Below are positions 53,243 through 62,292 of a stretch of 64,000 nucleotides of DNA, one piece after another. Positions within the stretch are counted from its first letter, which is position 1; every line of letters starts with the position of its first letter. The notes beneath the pieces are model-generated. The model had not been told where the DNA came from and did not search any database. It saw only the letters and a list, made by a program, of their open reading frames with translations. The position numbers were made by a program, and so were the translations under genes. Source of the stretch: Halomonas lysinitropha (GTDB lineage Bacteria; Pseudomonadota; Gammaproteobacteria; Pseudomonadales; Halomonadaceae); the NCBI RefSeq assembly GCF_902500215.1, contig NZ_CABVOU010000039.1:62001-126000 (forward strand). Direction: 5' to 3'.

Positions 53243-54715
53243 ATGTTCGAGCAGACCTTCAAGAACATCGACGATGTGCTCTGGAAAGAGGCCGGCTGCG
53301 CCACCGAGCTGGACTACACCGAACAGACCTCCTGGTTGCTCTTCCTCAAGTACCTGGACGACCTCGAGCAGCGGCGCGCCATGAACGCCACCCTGGCCGG
53401 CAAGGCCTTCGACTTCATCATCGATACGCCCTACCAGTGGTCCACCTGGGCCGCACCCCGCAAGCGCGACGGCGGCCTGGACCACGACAGCGCCCTGACC
53501 GGCGACGACCTGCTGGATTTCGTCAATCGCGACCTCTTCCCCTACCTGCAGGGCTTCCGCGAGCGCGCCAGCGGGCCGGATACTATCGAATACAAGATCG
53601 GCGAGATCTTCTCGGAGGTGCGCAACAAGTTCCAGAGCGGCTACAGCCTGCGCGATGCCCTGTAACTGGTCGACGGCCTGACCTTCCGCTCCCAGGAGGA
53701 GAAGCACGAGCTCTCGCACCTCTACGAGGCCAAGATCAAGAACATGGGCAACGCCGGGCGCAACGGCGGCGAGTACTACACGCCGCGCCCGTTGATCCGC
53801 GCCATGGTCCGGGTGATCGACCCCCGTATCGGCGAGCGCATCTACGACGGCGCCGCCGGCTCGGCGGGCTTCCTCTGCGAGGCCCACGACTACCTGCGCT
53901 ACGGGCTCAAAAGCGACGAGCCGCGCCGGCTCACCACCCAACAGCTCGACACCCTCCAGGCGCATACCTTCTACGGCAAGGAGAAGAAGAGCCTGCCCTA
54001 TGTCATCGGCATCATGAACATGATCCTGCACGGCATCGAGGCGCCCAACCTGGTGCACACCAACACCCTGACCGAGAACCTCGCCGACCTGCAGGAGAAG
54101 GACCGCTTCGACGTGATACTTGCCAACCCGCCCTTCGGCGGCAAGGAGCGCAAGGAGGTCCAGCAGAACTTCCCGATCAAGACCGGCGAGACGGCCTTTC
54201 TCTTCCTGCAGCACTTCATCAAGCGCCTGAAGGCCGGCGGCCGCGCCGCGGTGGTGATCAAGAACACCTTCCTCTCCAACGCCGACAACGCCTCGAAAGC
54301 GCTGCGCCAGGAACTGCTGGAAAATTGCAACCTGCACACCGTGCTCGACTGCCCCGGCGGCACCTTCCTCGGCGCCGGCGTGAAGACAGTGGTGCTCTTC
54401 TTCGAGAAGGGCGCCCCGACCCGCGACATCTGGTACTACCAGCTCGACCCCGGCCGCAGCCTGGGCAAGACCAACCCGCTCAATGACGACGACCTGGCCG
54501 AATTCGTCGCGTTGCAGGCGACCTTCGCTGATTCCGACAACTCCTGGCGCGTCAGCGTCGACGACCTGGACCGCGAGACCTTCGATCTCTCGGCGAAGAA
54601 CCCCAACAAGGCCGAGGCGGCGCCGCTGCGCGACCCCGAAGTGATCATCAACGAGATCGAGACCCTGGACCGCGAGGCCGAGGAGATCCTGGAAGGCATT
54701 CGGGGGATGTTATGA
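53243..54715 (+). pseudogene. hsdM: Type I restriction-modification methyltransferase subunit HsdM, interrupted by an in-frame stop
   Basis: The gene would encode 490 residues. The first 140 (MFEQTFKNIDDVLWKEAGCA... ending RNKFQSGYSLRDAL) are followed by TAA at 53663-53665, after which the same frame continues LVDGLTFRSQEEKHELSHLY and beyond to the end without another stop. HsdM homologues have a Glu or similar at this point, so one G-to-T change (GAA to TAA) explains it. The SAM-binding DGAAGSAGFLCEAHDYL and the catalytic NPPF (VILANPPFGGKE) are intact after the stop, and an ATG at 53744 could restart translation. As it stands, the full-length methyltransferase cannot be made unless the stop is read through or is a sequencing error. 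Confidence 0.85.
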
Positions 54716-55983
54716 GGGAAGGGTGGGATAAAGTTCGGCTAGCGGAAGTTGCAACCTTCAAGGGAGGCGGGACGCCTTCGAAAAATAAACCTGCATATTG
54801 GGGAGGTGAAATTCTTTGGGTGTCGCCCAAAGATATGAAGTCAACATATATCAGCACATCTATTGATACAGTGACTGAGGATGGTGTTTCAAATAGCTCT
54901 ATATCAATTATACCTGAGTGCGCCCTCCTCCTAGTCGTCAGATCAGGAATATTGGCAAGGACTGTGCCAATATCCATAGCTTCGTCTGAACTGACTGTAA
55001 ATCAGGATATCAAGGCAATCATCCCTTCCCGTCGCATATCTTCCTCCTTTCTTTACTATTTTTTAATAAGCCAAGAAAGTCTACTTTTAGAGAAAGTTAC
55101 AAGAGGCGCGACGGTTCACCGCCTGCAGACAGAAGTGCTTAAAGGATTGAGGATTCCTCTGCTTGACCTAGATGAGCAAAAGCGCCTTGTCGCTATCCTT
55201 GATGAGGCTTTTGAAGGGATCGATACGGTCATTGCCAATATCGAAAAGAACCTTGGCAATGCCCGGGAGCTTTTCGAATCCTCGGTTGTGCATCATGTAT
55301 TTGGTGATCCTGATGCCAAGGGTTGGGGAAGATCCAAAGTCGAAGAGCTTGCCCTTCCCAAGAAGGGAGCTATCAGAACGGGTCCTTTCGGTAGCCAGCT
55401 GCTGCATAGTGAGTTTGTGGATGAAGGCATTGCCGTGCTCGGTATCGACAATGCCGTCGATAATGAATTCGCTTGGAGAAAAAGTCGCTTCATTAGCGAG
55501 AAAAAATATGAAGAGATGAAGCGCTATACGGTCAAGCCGGGCGACGTGATTATCACCATAATGGGGACCTGTGGTCGCTGTGCGATCGTTCCGGATGATA
55601 TCCCCACGGCAATCAACACCAAACATCTATGCTGCATCACGCTCGACCAGGAGCGCTGTCTGCCAGAGTTTCTGCACAGCTATTTCCTCTACCATCCGAT
55701 GGCGCGTGAATACCTGGAAAAGCATGCCAAGGGCTCGATCATGGCGGGCCTCAACATGGGCATCATCAAGTCGTTGCCTGTCAGGCTGCCTGACCTGAGT
55801 GAACAGTCTCGCATAGCGGCAGAGATAGATAACCTGAGAAATGAAGCGCAGCGTCTTGAAGCAATCTACCAGCAAAAGCTCACCGCCCTCGCCGAGCTGA
55901 AGCAGTCCTTGCTTCAGAAGGCCTTCTCCGGCGAGCTGACGGCCAAGAGTGCCGAGGCGGCGGTGGAGGAGGTGACGGCATGA
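54712..55983 (+). CDS. hsdS: Type I restriction-modification specificity subunit HsdS
   Basis: A 423-residue DNA-recognition subunit with two target-recognition domains. TRD1 starts near residue 8 (VRLAEVATFKGGGTPSKNKP). The first conserved helical spacer is LLDLDEQKRLVAILDEAFEG. TRD2 begins near residue 205 (GWGRSKVEELALPKKGAIRT), and the second helix is LSEQSRIAAEIDNLRNEAQR with the tail LKQSLLQKAFSGELTAK. The TRD1 DNA (54780-55140) is far more AT-rich than hsdM and hsdR, which is common in exchanged specificity domains. The start overlaps the hsdM stop (ATGA). It should determine the site recognised by the MTase and nuclease. Confidence 0.9.
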   Translation: MREGWDKVRLAEVATFKGGGTPSKNKPAYWGGEILWVSPKDMKSTYISTSIDTVTEDGVSNSSISIIPECALLLVVRSGILARTVPISIASSELTVNQDIKAIIPSRRISSSFLYYFLISQESLLLEKVTRGATVHRLQTEVLKGLRIPLLDLDEQKRLVAILDEAFEGIDTVIANIEKNLGNARELFESSVVHHVFGDPDAKGWGRSKVEELALPKKGAIRTGPFGSQLLHSEFVDEGIAVLGIDNAVDNEFAWRKSRFISEKKYEEMKRYTVKPGDVIITIMGTCGRCAIVPDDIPTAINTKHLCCITLDQERCLPEFLHSYFLYHPMAREYLEKHAKGSIMAGLNMGIIKSLPVRLPDLSEQSRIAAEIDNLRNEAQRLEAIYQQKLTALAELKQSLLQKAFSGELTAKSAEAAVEEVTA

Positions 55984-56033
55984 GCGATAACAGTCAGGCA
56001 CCCATTGTTATCTACCAGGAGGCCGACCAGGAT
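55980..56033 (+). pseudogene. rhuM-like gene remnant interrupted by a BIME-like repeat
   Basis: Directly after hsdS (ATGA overlap) a start codon opens MSDNSQAPIVIYQEADQDV, after which the frame enters repeat DNA and reads nonsense until a stop at 56177. The start resembles the N-terminus of RhuM-type proteins, which are often encoded between hsdS and hsdR, where the next residues would be a conserved helix. Only about 18 residues survive. The match is short, so identification is tentative, but the position and coupling support the reading that a gene here was destroyed by the repeat. Confidence 0.45.
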
Positions 56034-56115
56034 GTAGGCCTGATAAGCCGGAGGCGCATCAGGCGTTGCGGTGCCACCATCCCACGCCCGGTGCGCTGGC
56101 GCTTACCGGGCCTAC
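56034..56115. repeat. BIME-like pair of REP sequences of enterobacterial type
   Basis: Two REP units face each other. Unit 1 (56034-56064) is GTAGGCCTGATAAGCC then GGCGCATCAGGC: arms GCCTGAT/ATCAGGC with a mismatched bulge. Unit 2 (56086-56115) is GCCCGGTGCGC... ending ACCGGGCCTAC: arms GCCCGGT/ACCGGGC. Both units end, read outward from their hairpins, in GGCCTAC, the hallmark tail of E. coli/Klebsiella REP elements (consensus GCCxGATGCGxxxxxxGCxTATCxGGCCTAC). Such BIMEs are a feature of Enterobacterales and not expected in a Halomonas-like genome. Confidence 0.75.
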
Positions 56116-56148
56116 CGACGGAGAGACAAGCCGAGCCGGACGAGAAAA

Positions 56149-56217
56149 GCAATGTGCAAAATATGCACATTGCCTGATGAGCTGCATGGTCAGTTGTTGC
56201 AAAAAATGCAACAACTG
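56149..56217. other. Two AT-looped inverted repeats upstream of hsdR
   Basis: GCAATGTGCA-AAATA-TGCACATTGC (56149-56173) and CAGTTGTTGCA-AAAAA-TGCAACAACTG (56191-56217) have perfect 10- and 11-base arms, 5-base loops and a shared TGCA-N5-TGCA core; their centres are 43 bases apart. They lie about 210-270 bases upstream of hsdR. They may be operators or hairpins; the function is unknown. Confidence 0.55.
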
Positions 56218-56423
56218 GGGCCGAGCAGGCTCATTAGGTCGCGCCAGATACTTGGCAACTGCCGAGTATTCCTCGGTAGTTCATCGTCAAGTGACCCTTT
56301 GCCGAGCAACCTGTAAGGATTTCTTACACGTTGACCTAGAGGTTGGACAAGCCGCCGCCGAATCGAGATAGTGGGTTGAAGGGCACTTAAGAACGCCAGG
56401 GAATGCACCCAAGGATGCCACCC

Positions 56424-58829
56424 ATGAACGAAGCCGATACCCGCGCCGAGTTGATCGACCCCGCCCTCAAGGAAGCCGGCTGGGGCGTGGTGGCGGGCAG
56501 CCGGGTTCGGCGCGAGATGATCACCCTGGGGCGGCTTCAAGGGGCGGGGCAGCGCATCCGCGGCGATATCGCCGACTATGTGCTCTTCTACAAGGGCCAG
56601 AAGTTGGCGGTGATCGAGGCCAAGAAGCGCGACCTTCCCGTCACCGAGGGTCTGGCACAGGCCAAGCGCTATGCCGAGCGGCTACGGGCGCGTTTCGCCT
56701 ATGCCACCAACGGCCTCGGACTCTACCGGGTCGATATGCACTCCGGTGAGGAAGGCCCGGTCTCCGGCTATCCCACGCCGGAGGCGCTCTGGTCCGAGAC
56801 CTTCCCCGTGCCGAACCCCTGGCGCGAGCGCTTCGGCGAGGTGCCCTTCCACGACAACGGCGGCCAGTGGCAGGCGCGCTACTACCAGCACAACGCCATC
56901 AACCAGGCCCTGGAGGCCATCGCCGCCGGGCGCCTTCGCGTACTGCTGACGCTGGCCACCGGCACCGGCAAGACGGCCATCGCCTTCCAGCTCGCCTGGA
57001 AGCTGTTCCACAGCCGCTGGAACCTGGCGGCCTGGCAGGGCGATGACGACACGCGCCGCCGCCCGCGCATCCTCTTCCTGGCCGACCGCAACATCCTCGC
57101 CGACCAGGCCTACAACTGCTTCTCCGCCTTCCCCGAGGATGCCCTGGTGCGCATCGTGCCGGACGCCATCCGCAAGCAGGGCCGGGTGCCCAAGAACGGC
57201 AACCTCTTCTTCACCATCTTCCAGACCTTCATGAGCGGCCGCGACGAGGAGGGCAACCCGGCGCCCAGCTTCGGCGACTACCCGCCGGACTTCTTCGACC
57301 TGATCATCATCGACGAGTGCCACCGCGGCGGCGCCAACGACGAGAGCAGCTGGCGGGCCATCCTCGAGTACTTCGCCCCGGCGGTGCAGCTGGGCCTGAC
57401 CGCCACGCCCAAGCGCAGCACCAATACCGACACCTACGCCTATTTCGGCGAGCCGGCCTATGTCTACTCGCTGAAGGAGGGCATCAACGACGGCTTCCTG
57501 ACGCCCTTCAAGGTCCGCCAGATCGCCACCACCCTGGACGACTACGTCTACACGCCCGACGACAAGGTGGTCCAGGGCGAGGTAGAGGAGGGCAGGCGCT
57601 ACGCAGAGCCCGACTTCAACCAGATCATCACGATCAAGGAGCGCGAACAGTACCGGGTGCAGGTGTTCATGGAGATGATCGACCCGCGGGAAAAGACCCT
57701 GGTGTTCTGCGCCAACCAGGCCCACGCCCTGGCGGTGCGCGACCTGATCAACCAGTTCAAGATCCGCCCGGAGCCCAACTACTGCGTGCGGGTGACGGCC
57801 GACGACGGCGCCGAGGGCGAACGCTTCCTGCGCCGCTTCCAGGACAACGAGAAGACCATCCCCACCATTCTCACCACCTCGCAGAAGCTCTCCACCGGCG
57901 TGGACGCCCGTAACATCCGCAATATCGTGCTGATGCGCCCGGTCAACTCGATGATCGAGTTCAAGCAGATCATCGGCCGCGGCACCCGCCTGTTCGACGG
58001 CAAAGACTACTTCACCATCCTCGACTTCGTTCGCGCCTACGAGCATTTCAACGACCCGGAGTGGGACGGCGACCCGGTCGCGCCCGAGCCCTGCGCCCGC
58101 TGCGGCGAAACGCCCTGCGTCTGTCTGGTCAGCCCGCCCTCGCCCTGCGAGGCCTGCGGCAATCGCCCCTGTACCTGCGAGAAGGAACCGCCGGCACCCT
58201 GCCCGGTGTGCGGCGAGGCGCCTTGCCAATGTGGCGGAGTAGGGAAGGCGGTCGTCGAGGTCGAACTGGCGCCGGGCAAGTTCCGCCAGCTCCAGCACAT
58301 GAGCGCCACCACCTTCTGGAGCCCGGACGGCAAGCCGATGTCGGCCGCTGACTTCATCCGGCAGCTGTTCGGTGAACTCCCCGCACTCTTCCACGACGAG
58401 GATGAACTGCGCCGGCTCTGGAGCCGACCGGACACCCGCCAGGCGCTGCTCGATACCCTGGCCGAGAAGGGCTACGGCAGCGAGCAGCTCCGCGAGATCG
58501 GCCGCCTGGTCGATGCCGAGAACAGCGATCTCTTCGACGTATTGGCCTACATCGCCTTCGCGCTGCCGCCGCTCAGCCGCGAGGAGCGCGTGGCCAGCCA
58601 ACGAGAACGGCTCTTTTCCGACTACGACTACCGCCAGCGTGAATTCCTCGGCTTCGTGCTGGACCACTACATCCAGGATGGCGTCGGCGAACTCGCCCAG
58701 GACAAGCTGCCCCGGCTGATCGAACTCAAGTACCAGACCCCCACCGACGCCATCGCTGAACTCGGCAGCGTCGAGAATATCCGCGAAGTCTTCATCGGCT
58801 TTCAGGCGAGGCTGTATGAATCAGCATAA
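56424..58829 (+). CDS. hsdR: Type I restriction endonuclease subunit HsdR
   Basis: An 801-residue restriction and DNA-translocation subunit (EcoEI-like R). The N-terminal nuclease has the PD-(D/E)xK motif as RGDIADYVLFYKGQKLAVIEAKKR. The helicase motor follows with Walker A TLATGTGKTAIAF, DEAD-type DECHRGG, TATPKRS and motif VI IGRGTRLFDGKDYFT. Near residues 552-606 sits a Cys-rich insert of three PxPCxxCGxxPCxC repeats (PEPCARCGETPCVC; PSPCEACGNRPCTC; PAPCPVCGEAPCQC), probably zinc-binding. The ATG at 56424 (MNEADTRAELIDP) follows AAGGATG. It is intact, so the cell carries an active-looking nuclease gene together with a broken methyltransferase gene. It is separated from hsdS by the BIME/remnant region. 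Confidence 0.9.
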   Translation: MNEADTRAELIDPALKEAGWGVVAGSRVRREMITLGRLQGAGQRIRGDIADYVLFYKGQKLAVIEAKKRDLPVTEGLAQAKRYAERLRARFAYATNGLGLYRVDMHSGEEGPVSGYPTPEALWSETFPVPNPWRERFGEVPFHDNGGQWQARYYQHNAINQALEAIAAGRLRVLLTLATGTGKTAIAFQLAWKLFHSRWNLAAWQGDDDTRRRPRILFLADRNILADQAYNCFSAFPEDALVRIVPDAIRKQGRVPKNGNLFFTIFQTFMSGRDEEGNPAPSFGDYPPDFFDLIIIDECHRGGANDESSWRAILEYFAPAVQLGLTATPKRSTNTDTYAYFGEPAYVYSLKEGINDGFLTPFKVRQIATTLDDYVYTPDDKVVQGEVEEGRRYAEPDFNQIITIKEREQYRVQVFMEMIDPREKTLVFCANQAHALAVRDLINQFKIRPEPNYCVRVTADDGAEGERFLRRFQDNEKTIPTILTTSQKLSTGVDARNIRNIVLMRPVNSMIEFKQIIGRGTRLFDGKDYFTILDFVRAYEHFNDPEWDGDPVAPEPCARCGETPCVCLVSPPSPCEACGNRPCTCEKEPPAPCPVCGEAPCQCGGVGKAVVEVELAPGKFRQLQHMSATTFWSPDGKPMSAADFIRQLFGELPALFHDEDELRRLWSRPDTRQALLDTLAEKGYGSEQLREIGRLVDAENSDLFDVLAYIAFALPPLSREERVASQRERLFSDYDYRQREFLGFVLDHYIQDGVGELAQDKLPRLIELKYQTPTDAIAELGSVENIREVFIGFQARLYESA

Positions 58830-58857
58830 GGTTCTGCCAGTGCCGAAAGGGCGCTTG

Positions 58858-58881
58858 TGGGAGCGCTGCTTGCTGCGCGAA
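58858..58881 (+). repeat. REP-like repeat after hsdR, same family and orientation as 53103-53158
   Basis: TGGGAGCGCTGCTTGCTGCG (58858-58877, continuing CGAA to 58881) matches the units at 53103 and 53135 in orientation and core. It lies 29 bases after the hsdR stop, so copies bracket the whole hsd module. Confidence 0.7.
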
Positions 58882-58948
58882 AGAACATCGAGCACGCCGT
58901 CTAATACGCTGTTCGGCAGTAACAACAGAGTTCATAGGAGAGGTTTTT

Positions 58949-59173
58949 ATGAGTATCAAAGACCTGATTGATAAGGCAGAGGCTCTCCCGGTGGAAGAGC
59001 GTGCACTAGTGGTTGATTCTCTCCTTCGTAGTCTCAACCCCCCTGAGGCAAGAATTGATGAGAAGTGGGCCTCAGTGGCGCGGGAGCGTTTGAAACACGT
59101 GCGCTCCGGCAAGGTGGAGGCCGTCCCGGGTCAGGAGGTATTCGAGAAAATCTGGGGTGAGCGATCGCGATGA
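58949..59173 (+). CDS. Type II antitoxin (addiction module component, PF09720-like)
   Basis: A 74-residue protein, MSIKDLIDKAEALPVEERAL at the start and FEKIWGERSR at the end. The SLPVEERALVVDSLLRSLNP pattern is typical of the addiction-module antitoxins that pair with ParE-type toxins (putative addiction module component family). It should bind and neutralise the toxin encoded next, and repress its own promoter. A good Shine-Dalgarno AGGAGAGG precedes the ATG. It overlaps the toxin start (ATGA), the standard coupling in such pairs. It lies within the accessory region directly after the RM locus. Confidence 0.85.
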   Translation: MSIKDLIDKAEALPVEERALVVDSLLRSLNPPEARIDEKWASVARERLKHVRSGKVEAVPGQEVFEKIWGERSR

Positions 59174-59460
59174 GTTTCCGCTTCCACCCCGATGCCGAGC
59201 GCGAACTTCGTGAAGCTGTTGACTATTACGAGGAAATTGAGCCTGGCCTCGGATACGATCTTTCTGTTGAGGTTTTTTCTGCTGTCCAGCGAGCAGTATC
59301 GTATCCAAGGGCGTGGCCGATACTTGACGGTGATATTCGACGGGCTTTGGTTCGAAGATTCCCCTATGGGGTGCTGTACTCCGAGGAGGAAGAGATGCTA
59401 CTTATTATTGCCGTAATGAACCTTCATCGGGAACCAGGCCATTGGAAAGTTCGACGTTAG
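59170..59460 (+). CDS. ParE/RelE-type toxin
   Basis: A 96-residue toxin of the RelE/ParE superfamily: MSFRFHPDAERELREAVDYY at the start, a central GLGYDLSVEVFSAVQRAVSYPRAW and the closing strand FPYGVLYSEEEEMLLIIAVM. ParE members poison gyrase and RelE members cleave mRNA; the family pattern with PF09720 antitoxins is usually ParE-like. Conserved features seen are the RxFPYGVxY strand and a basic end (HREPGHWKVRR). It overlaps the antitoxin stop by four bases. Together they probably stabilise the accessory block. Confidence 0.85.
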   Translation: MSFRFHPDAERELREAVDYYEEIEPGLGYDLSVEVFSAVQRAVSYPRAWPILDGDIRRALVRRFPYGVLYSEEEEMLLIIAVMNLHREPGHWKVRR

Positions 59461-59985
59461 TGCTGAAAAATGTCATCCAGTCGACGCTCCCACCTCGCGC
59501 AACTGATGGCAGTCTTTATATCAGGATAAGCTCAACGATCGATTCTGGCCGACAGCGTAACCTTGTCCTTTGCTAATTATCGGTCTACAGAAGCACAAAA
59601 ATTCAACCATCCCCCGCAATGGCCTGAGTGACATCTATATATTCTTATATGTTTATTTTCAGCACCCCGCATTCTATGGTTTTCAAAAAAATTCGTTGCT
59701 CCGTCTTGATCTGATCAGGCCGCTTTCCCTCTACCGGCGTTGAAGCAAGGTCCGGTGGACCGGATCTTGCGGATCAATTTTCAACGCAGGCGTCGTCGAC
59801 ACTCGAGGTACTGGCAGGGCCGTTCACCTTTCGACTAGCTTGAAGTCTACCGGCTGATCGCGCCGAGCCCGGGGCAGGGAGGTTCGGCCAAGGGAATCGG
59901 CCCGAGAGCAGTTCGACAACGAGATCGGCAAGGTGGCCATCAGAAGCCGCTGTCGATGCGAGTGCACGCTAGTGAGGCCAAGCAC
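59461..59985. other. Long gap before maeB with a nested stem-loop
   Basis: This 525-base gap contains no convincing coding sequence. The first part (59461-59700) is AT-rich. At 59737-59787 there is a long nested hairpin: outer arms GCGTTGAA (59737-59744) and TTCAACGC (59780-59787), inner arms GCAAGGTCCGG and CCGGATCTTGC (59745-59755, 59760-59770, one G-T pair) around a TGGA loop. It lies about 200-250 bases upstream of maeB and could be a structured leader, a small RNA or a terminator of the toxin-antitoxin transcript. Confidence 0.5.
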
Positions 59986-62256
59986 ATGGCAGACGATCTG
60001 CGCGAGAGCGCCCTGCAGTACCATCGATATCCCCGCCCCGGCAAGCTGGCGATCCAGGCGATCAAGCCCATGGCCAGTCAGCGCGATCTGTCGCTGGCCT
60101 ACTCACCCGGTGTGGCCGCCGCCTGTGAGGAGATCGAGCGTGATCCCCTTAATGCGGCCGAGTACACCGCCCGCGGCAACCTGGTGGCGGTGGTCAGCAA
60201 CGGCACGGCGGTGCTGGGCCTGGGCGCCATCGGCGCCCTGGCCTCCAAGCCGGTCATGGAAGGCAAGGCGGTGCTGTTCAAGAAGTTCGCCGATGTCGAC
60301 GTCTTCGATATCGAGATCGAGGAGCGCGACCCGGACAAGTTCATCGACATCGTCGCCGGCCTGGAGGCCACCTTCGGCGGCATCAATCTGGAAGATATCA
60401 AGGCGCCGGAGTGCTTCGAGATCGAGCGGCGCCTGCGTGAGCGGATGGATATTCCGGTCTTCCATGACGACCAGCACGGCACCGCCATCGTCACGGCGGC
60501 CGCGCTGCTCAACGGCCTGCGGGTGGTGGGCAAGTACCTCGCCGATATCCGCCTGGTGTGCAACGGCGCGGGCTCCGCGGCCCTGGCCTGTCTGGATCTG
60601 GCGGTGGCCCTGGGAGTTCGCAAGGAAAACATCCTGGTCTGTGACCGCAGCGGGGTGATCCACACTGACCGTGCCGGGGGCCTGGACCAGTACAAGGCAC
60701 GCTATGCGGTCCAGACCGAGGCCCGCACCCTGGCCGATGCCGTCGACGGGGCCGATGTCTTCTTCGGTCTCTCGTCCGGGGGCTCGCTCAAGGCGGAAAT
60801 GGTGGCGACCATGGCTGATCGCCCCTTGATCCTGGCCATGGCCAATCCCATCCCGGAAATCATGCCGGAGGAGGCCAAGGCGGTACGACCCGATGCGGTG
60901 ATCGCCACCGGGCGCTCGGATTACCCCAACCAGGTCAACAACGTCCTGTGCTTCCCCTTCATCTTCCGCGGTGCGCTGGATTGCGGCGCCACCACCATCA
61001 ATGAGGAAATGAAGCTGGCCACCGTCATGGCCATCGCCGACATGGCGACCACCACGGTGCCGGAAACGGTGGCGGTGGCCTATGGCGGGCAGGCGATGAC
61101 CTTCGGCCCCGAGTACATCCTGCCCAAGCCCTTCGACCCGCGCCTGATCGACACCATCCCGCCGGCGGTGGCCAAGGCCGCCATGGAGAGCGGGGTGGCT
61201 GCCCGTCCCATCGCGGACCTGGACGCCTATGCCCGCTCGCTGTCCAAGCTGGTCTATCGCTCCGGCAATGTGATGGAGCCGGTGTTCGAGCGGGCGCGAC
61301 AGAACCCCCTCCGCCTGCTGTACGCCGAAGGCGAGGACGAACGTGTCCTGCGTGCCATGGAGGTCTGCGTCAGTCAGCGCTATGCCAAGCCCGTGCTGAT
61401 CGGCCGCCGTGCGGTCATCGAGGCGCGCATCGAGGAATTGGGCTTGCCGGTGAAGGTCGACGTCGATTTCGAACTGATCGACACCCAGGACTATCCCCAT
61501 TACGCCGAACTGGCCGGCGAGTATCACCGGCTGATGGGCCGTCGGGGCATTCAACCGGATGCCGCCGAGAAAAGAGTGCGCAGCCGCGCCACCATCCTGG
61601 CCTCGCTGCTGCTGCGCCGCGGCGATGTGGACGCCATGATCACCGGCCCGGTGGGCACCTACCGCGAGCACCTGGGGCTGGTGCTGGATGTCATCGGCCT
61701 GCGTGAGGGCGTCAGCACGGCGGCTGCCCTGCAACTGCTGATCCTCGAACGGGCCACGCTGTTCATTGCCGATCCCTACGTCAATTACGACCCCGATGCC
61801 AGCCAGATCGCTGAGATCACCCTGCTGGCCGCGGAACAGGTCCGCCGTTTCGGCATCACTCCTCGGGCGGCGCTGGTCTCCCACTCGAATTTCGGCAGTG
61901 ACGACTTCGAGAGTGCCCAGAAGATGCGCCAGGCCCTGGCGCTGATTCGGGAGCGTGCACCGGACCTGGTGGTGGATGGTGAAATGCAGGCCGACGCGGC
62001 GCTGTCAACGGGCGTTCGCGGGCGCATCCTCCCCGATTCGCTCCTCGAGGGCGAAGCCAACCTCTTGATCATGCCCAATCTGGACGCGGCGAACATTGCC
62101 TTTTCCGCCCTCAAGGTGCTGGGCAACGGCGTGGCGGTGGGCCCCATCCTCCTGGGGGCCGCCAAGTCGGTTCAAGTGCTCAACCGAACGGTGACGGCGC
62201 GGGGCATCACCAACATGAGCGCTTTCGCCGTGGTTGAGGCGCAGACCGATCGATAA
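59986..62256 (+). CDS. maeB: NADP-dependent malic enzyme, fused to a phosphotransacetylase-like domain
   Basis: Oxidatively decarboxylates malate to pyruvate, supplying NADPH. A 756-residue MaeB type. The malic-enzyme half (residues about 15-400) has [18 protein letters not shown], the catalytic Lys region [20 protein letters not shown], the metal-binding [11 protein letters not shown] and the NADP loop [18 protein letters not shown]. The C-terminal half (about 430-750) is a phosphotransacetylase-like domain ([30 protein letters not shown]) that is usually regulatory, responding to acetyl-CoA. The ATG at 59986 ([19 protein letters not shown]) is chosen because this is the family N-terminus; the 10-residue extension upstream is unsupported. 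Thirty-six bases separate it from aceE. Confidence 0.94.
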   Translation: MADDLRESALQYHRYPRPGKLAIQAIKPMASQRDLSLAYSPGVAAACEEIERDPLNAAEYTARGNLVAVVSNGTAVLGLGAIGALASKPVMEGKAVLFKKFADVDVFDIEIEERDPDKFIDIVAGLEATFGGINLEDIKAPECFEIERRLRERMDIPVFHDDQHGTAIVTAAALLNGLRVVGKYLADIRLVCNGAGSAALACLDLAVALGVRKENILVCDRSGVIHTDRAGGLDQYKARYAVQTEARTLADAVDGADVFFGLSSGGSLKAEMVATMADRPLILAMANPIPEIMPEEAKAVRPDAVIATGRSDYPNQVNNVLCFPFIFRGALDCGATTINEEMKLATVMAIADMATTTVPETVAVAYGGQAMTFGPEYILPKPFDPRLIDTIPPAVAKAAMESGVAARPIADLDAYARSLSKLVYRSGNVMEPVFERARQNPLRLLYAEGEDERVLRAMEVCVSQRYAKPVLIGRRAVIEARIEELGLPVKVDVDFELIDTQDYPHYAELAGEYHRLMGRRGIQPDAAEKRVRSRATILASLLLRRGDVDAMITGPVGTYREHLGLVLDVIGLREGVSTAAALQLLILERATLFIADPYVNYDPDASQIAEITLLAAEQVRRFGITPRAALVSHSNFGSDDFESAQKMRQALALIRERAPDLVVDGEMQADAALSTGVRGRILPDSLLEGEANLLIMPNLDAANIAFSALKVLGNGVAVGPILLGAAKSVQVLNRTVTARGITNMSAFAVVEAQTDR

Positions 62257-62292
62257 CCAGAACCATTCCGACCCAACCGAGAGAGACGATCC

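Noticed and set aside
52868..54486. 545-residue plus-strand frame overlapping hsdM in another reading frame
   Set aside because: The translation is a low-complexity Arg/Pro-rich shadow; the hsdM frame has clear motifs.
59466..59500. A reverse-strand GTGGGAGCG resembling the REP-like repeats that bracket the hsd locus
   Set aside because: Only the first 9 bases match and the hairpin arms are missing, so it was not counted as another copy.
59824..60024. 66-residue minus-strand frame opposite the maeB leader
   Set aside because: It overlaps the maeB start on the other strand and shows no recognisable domain.
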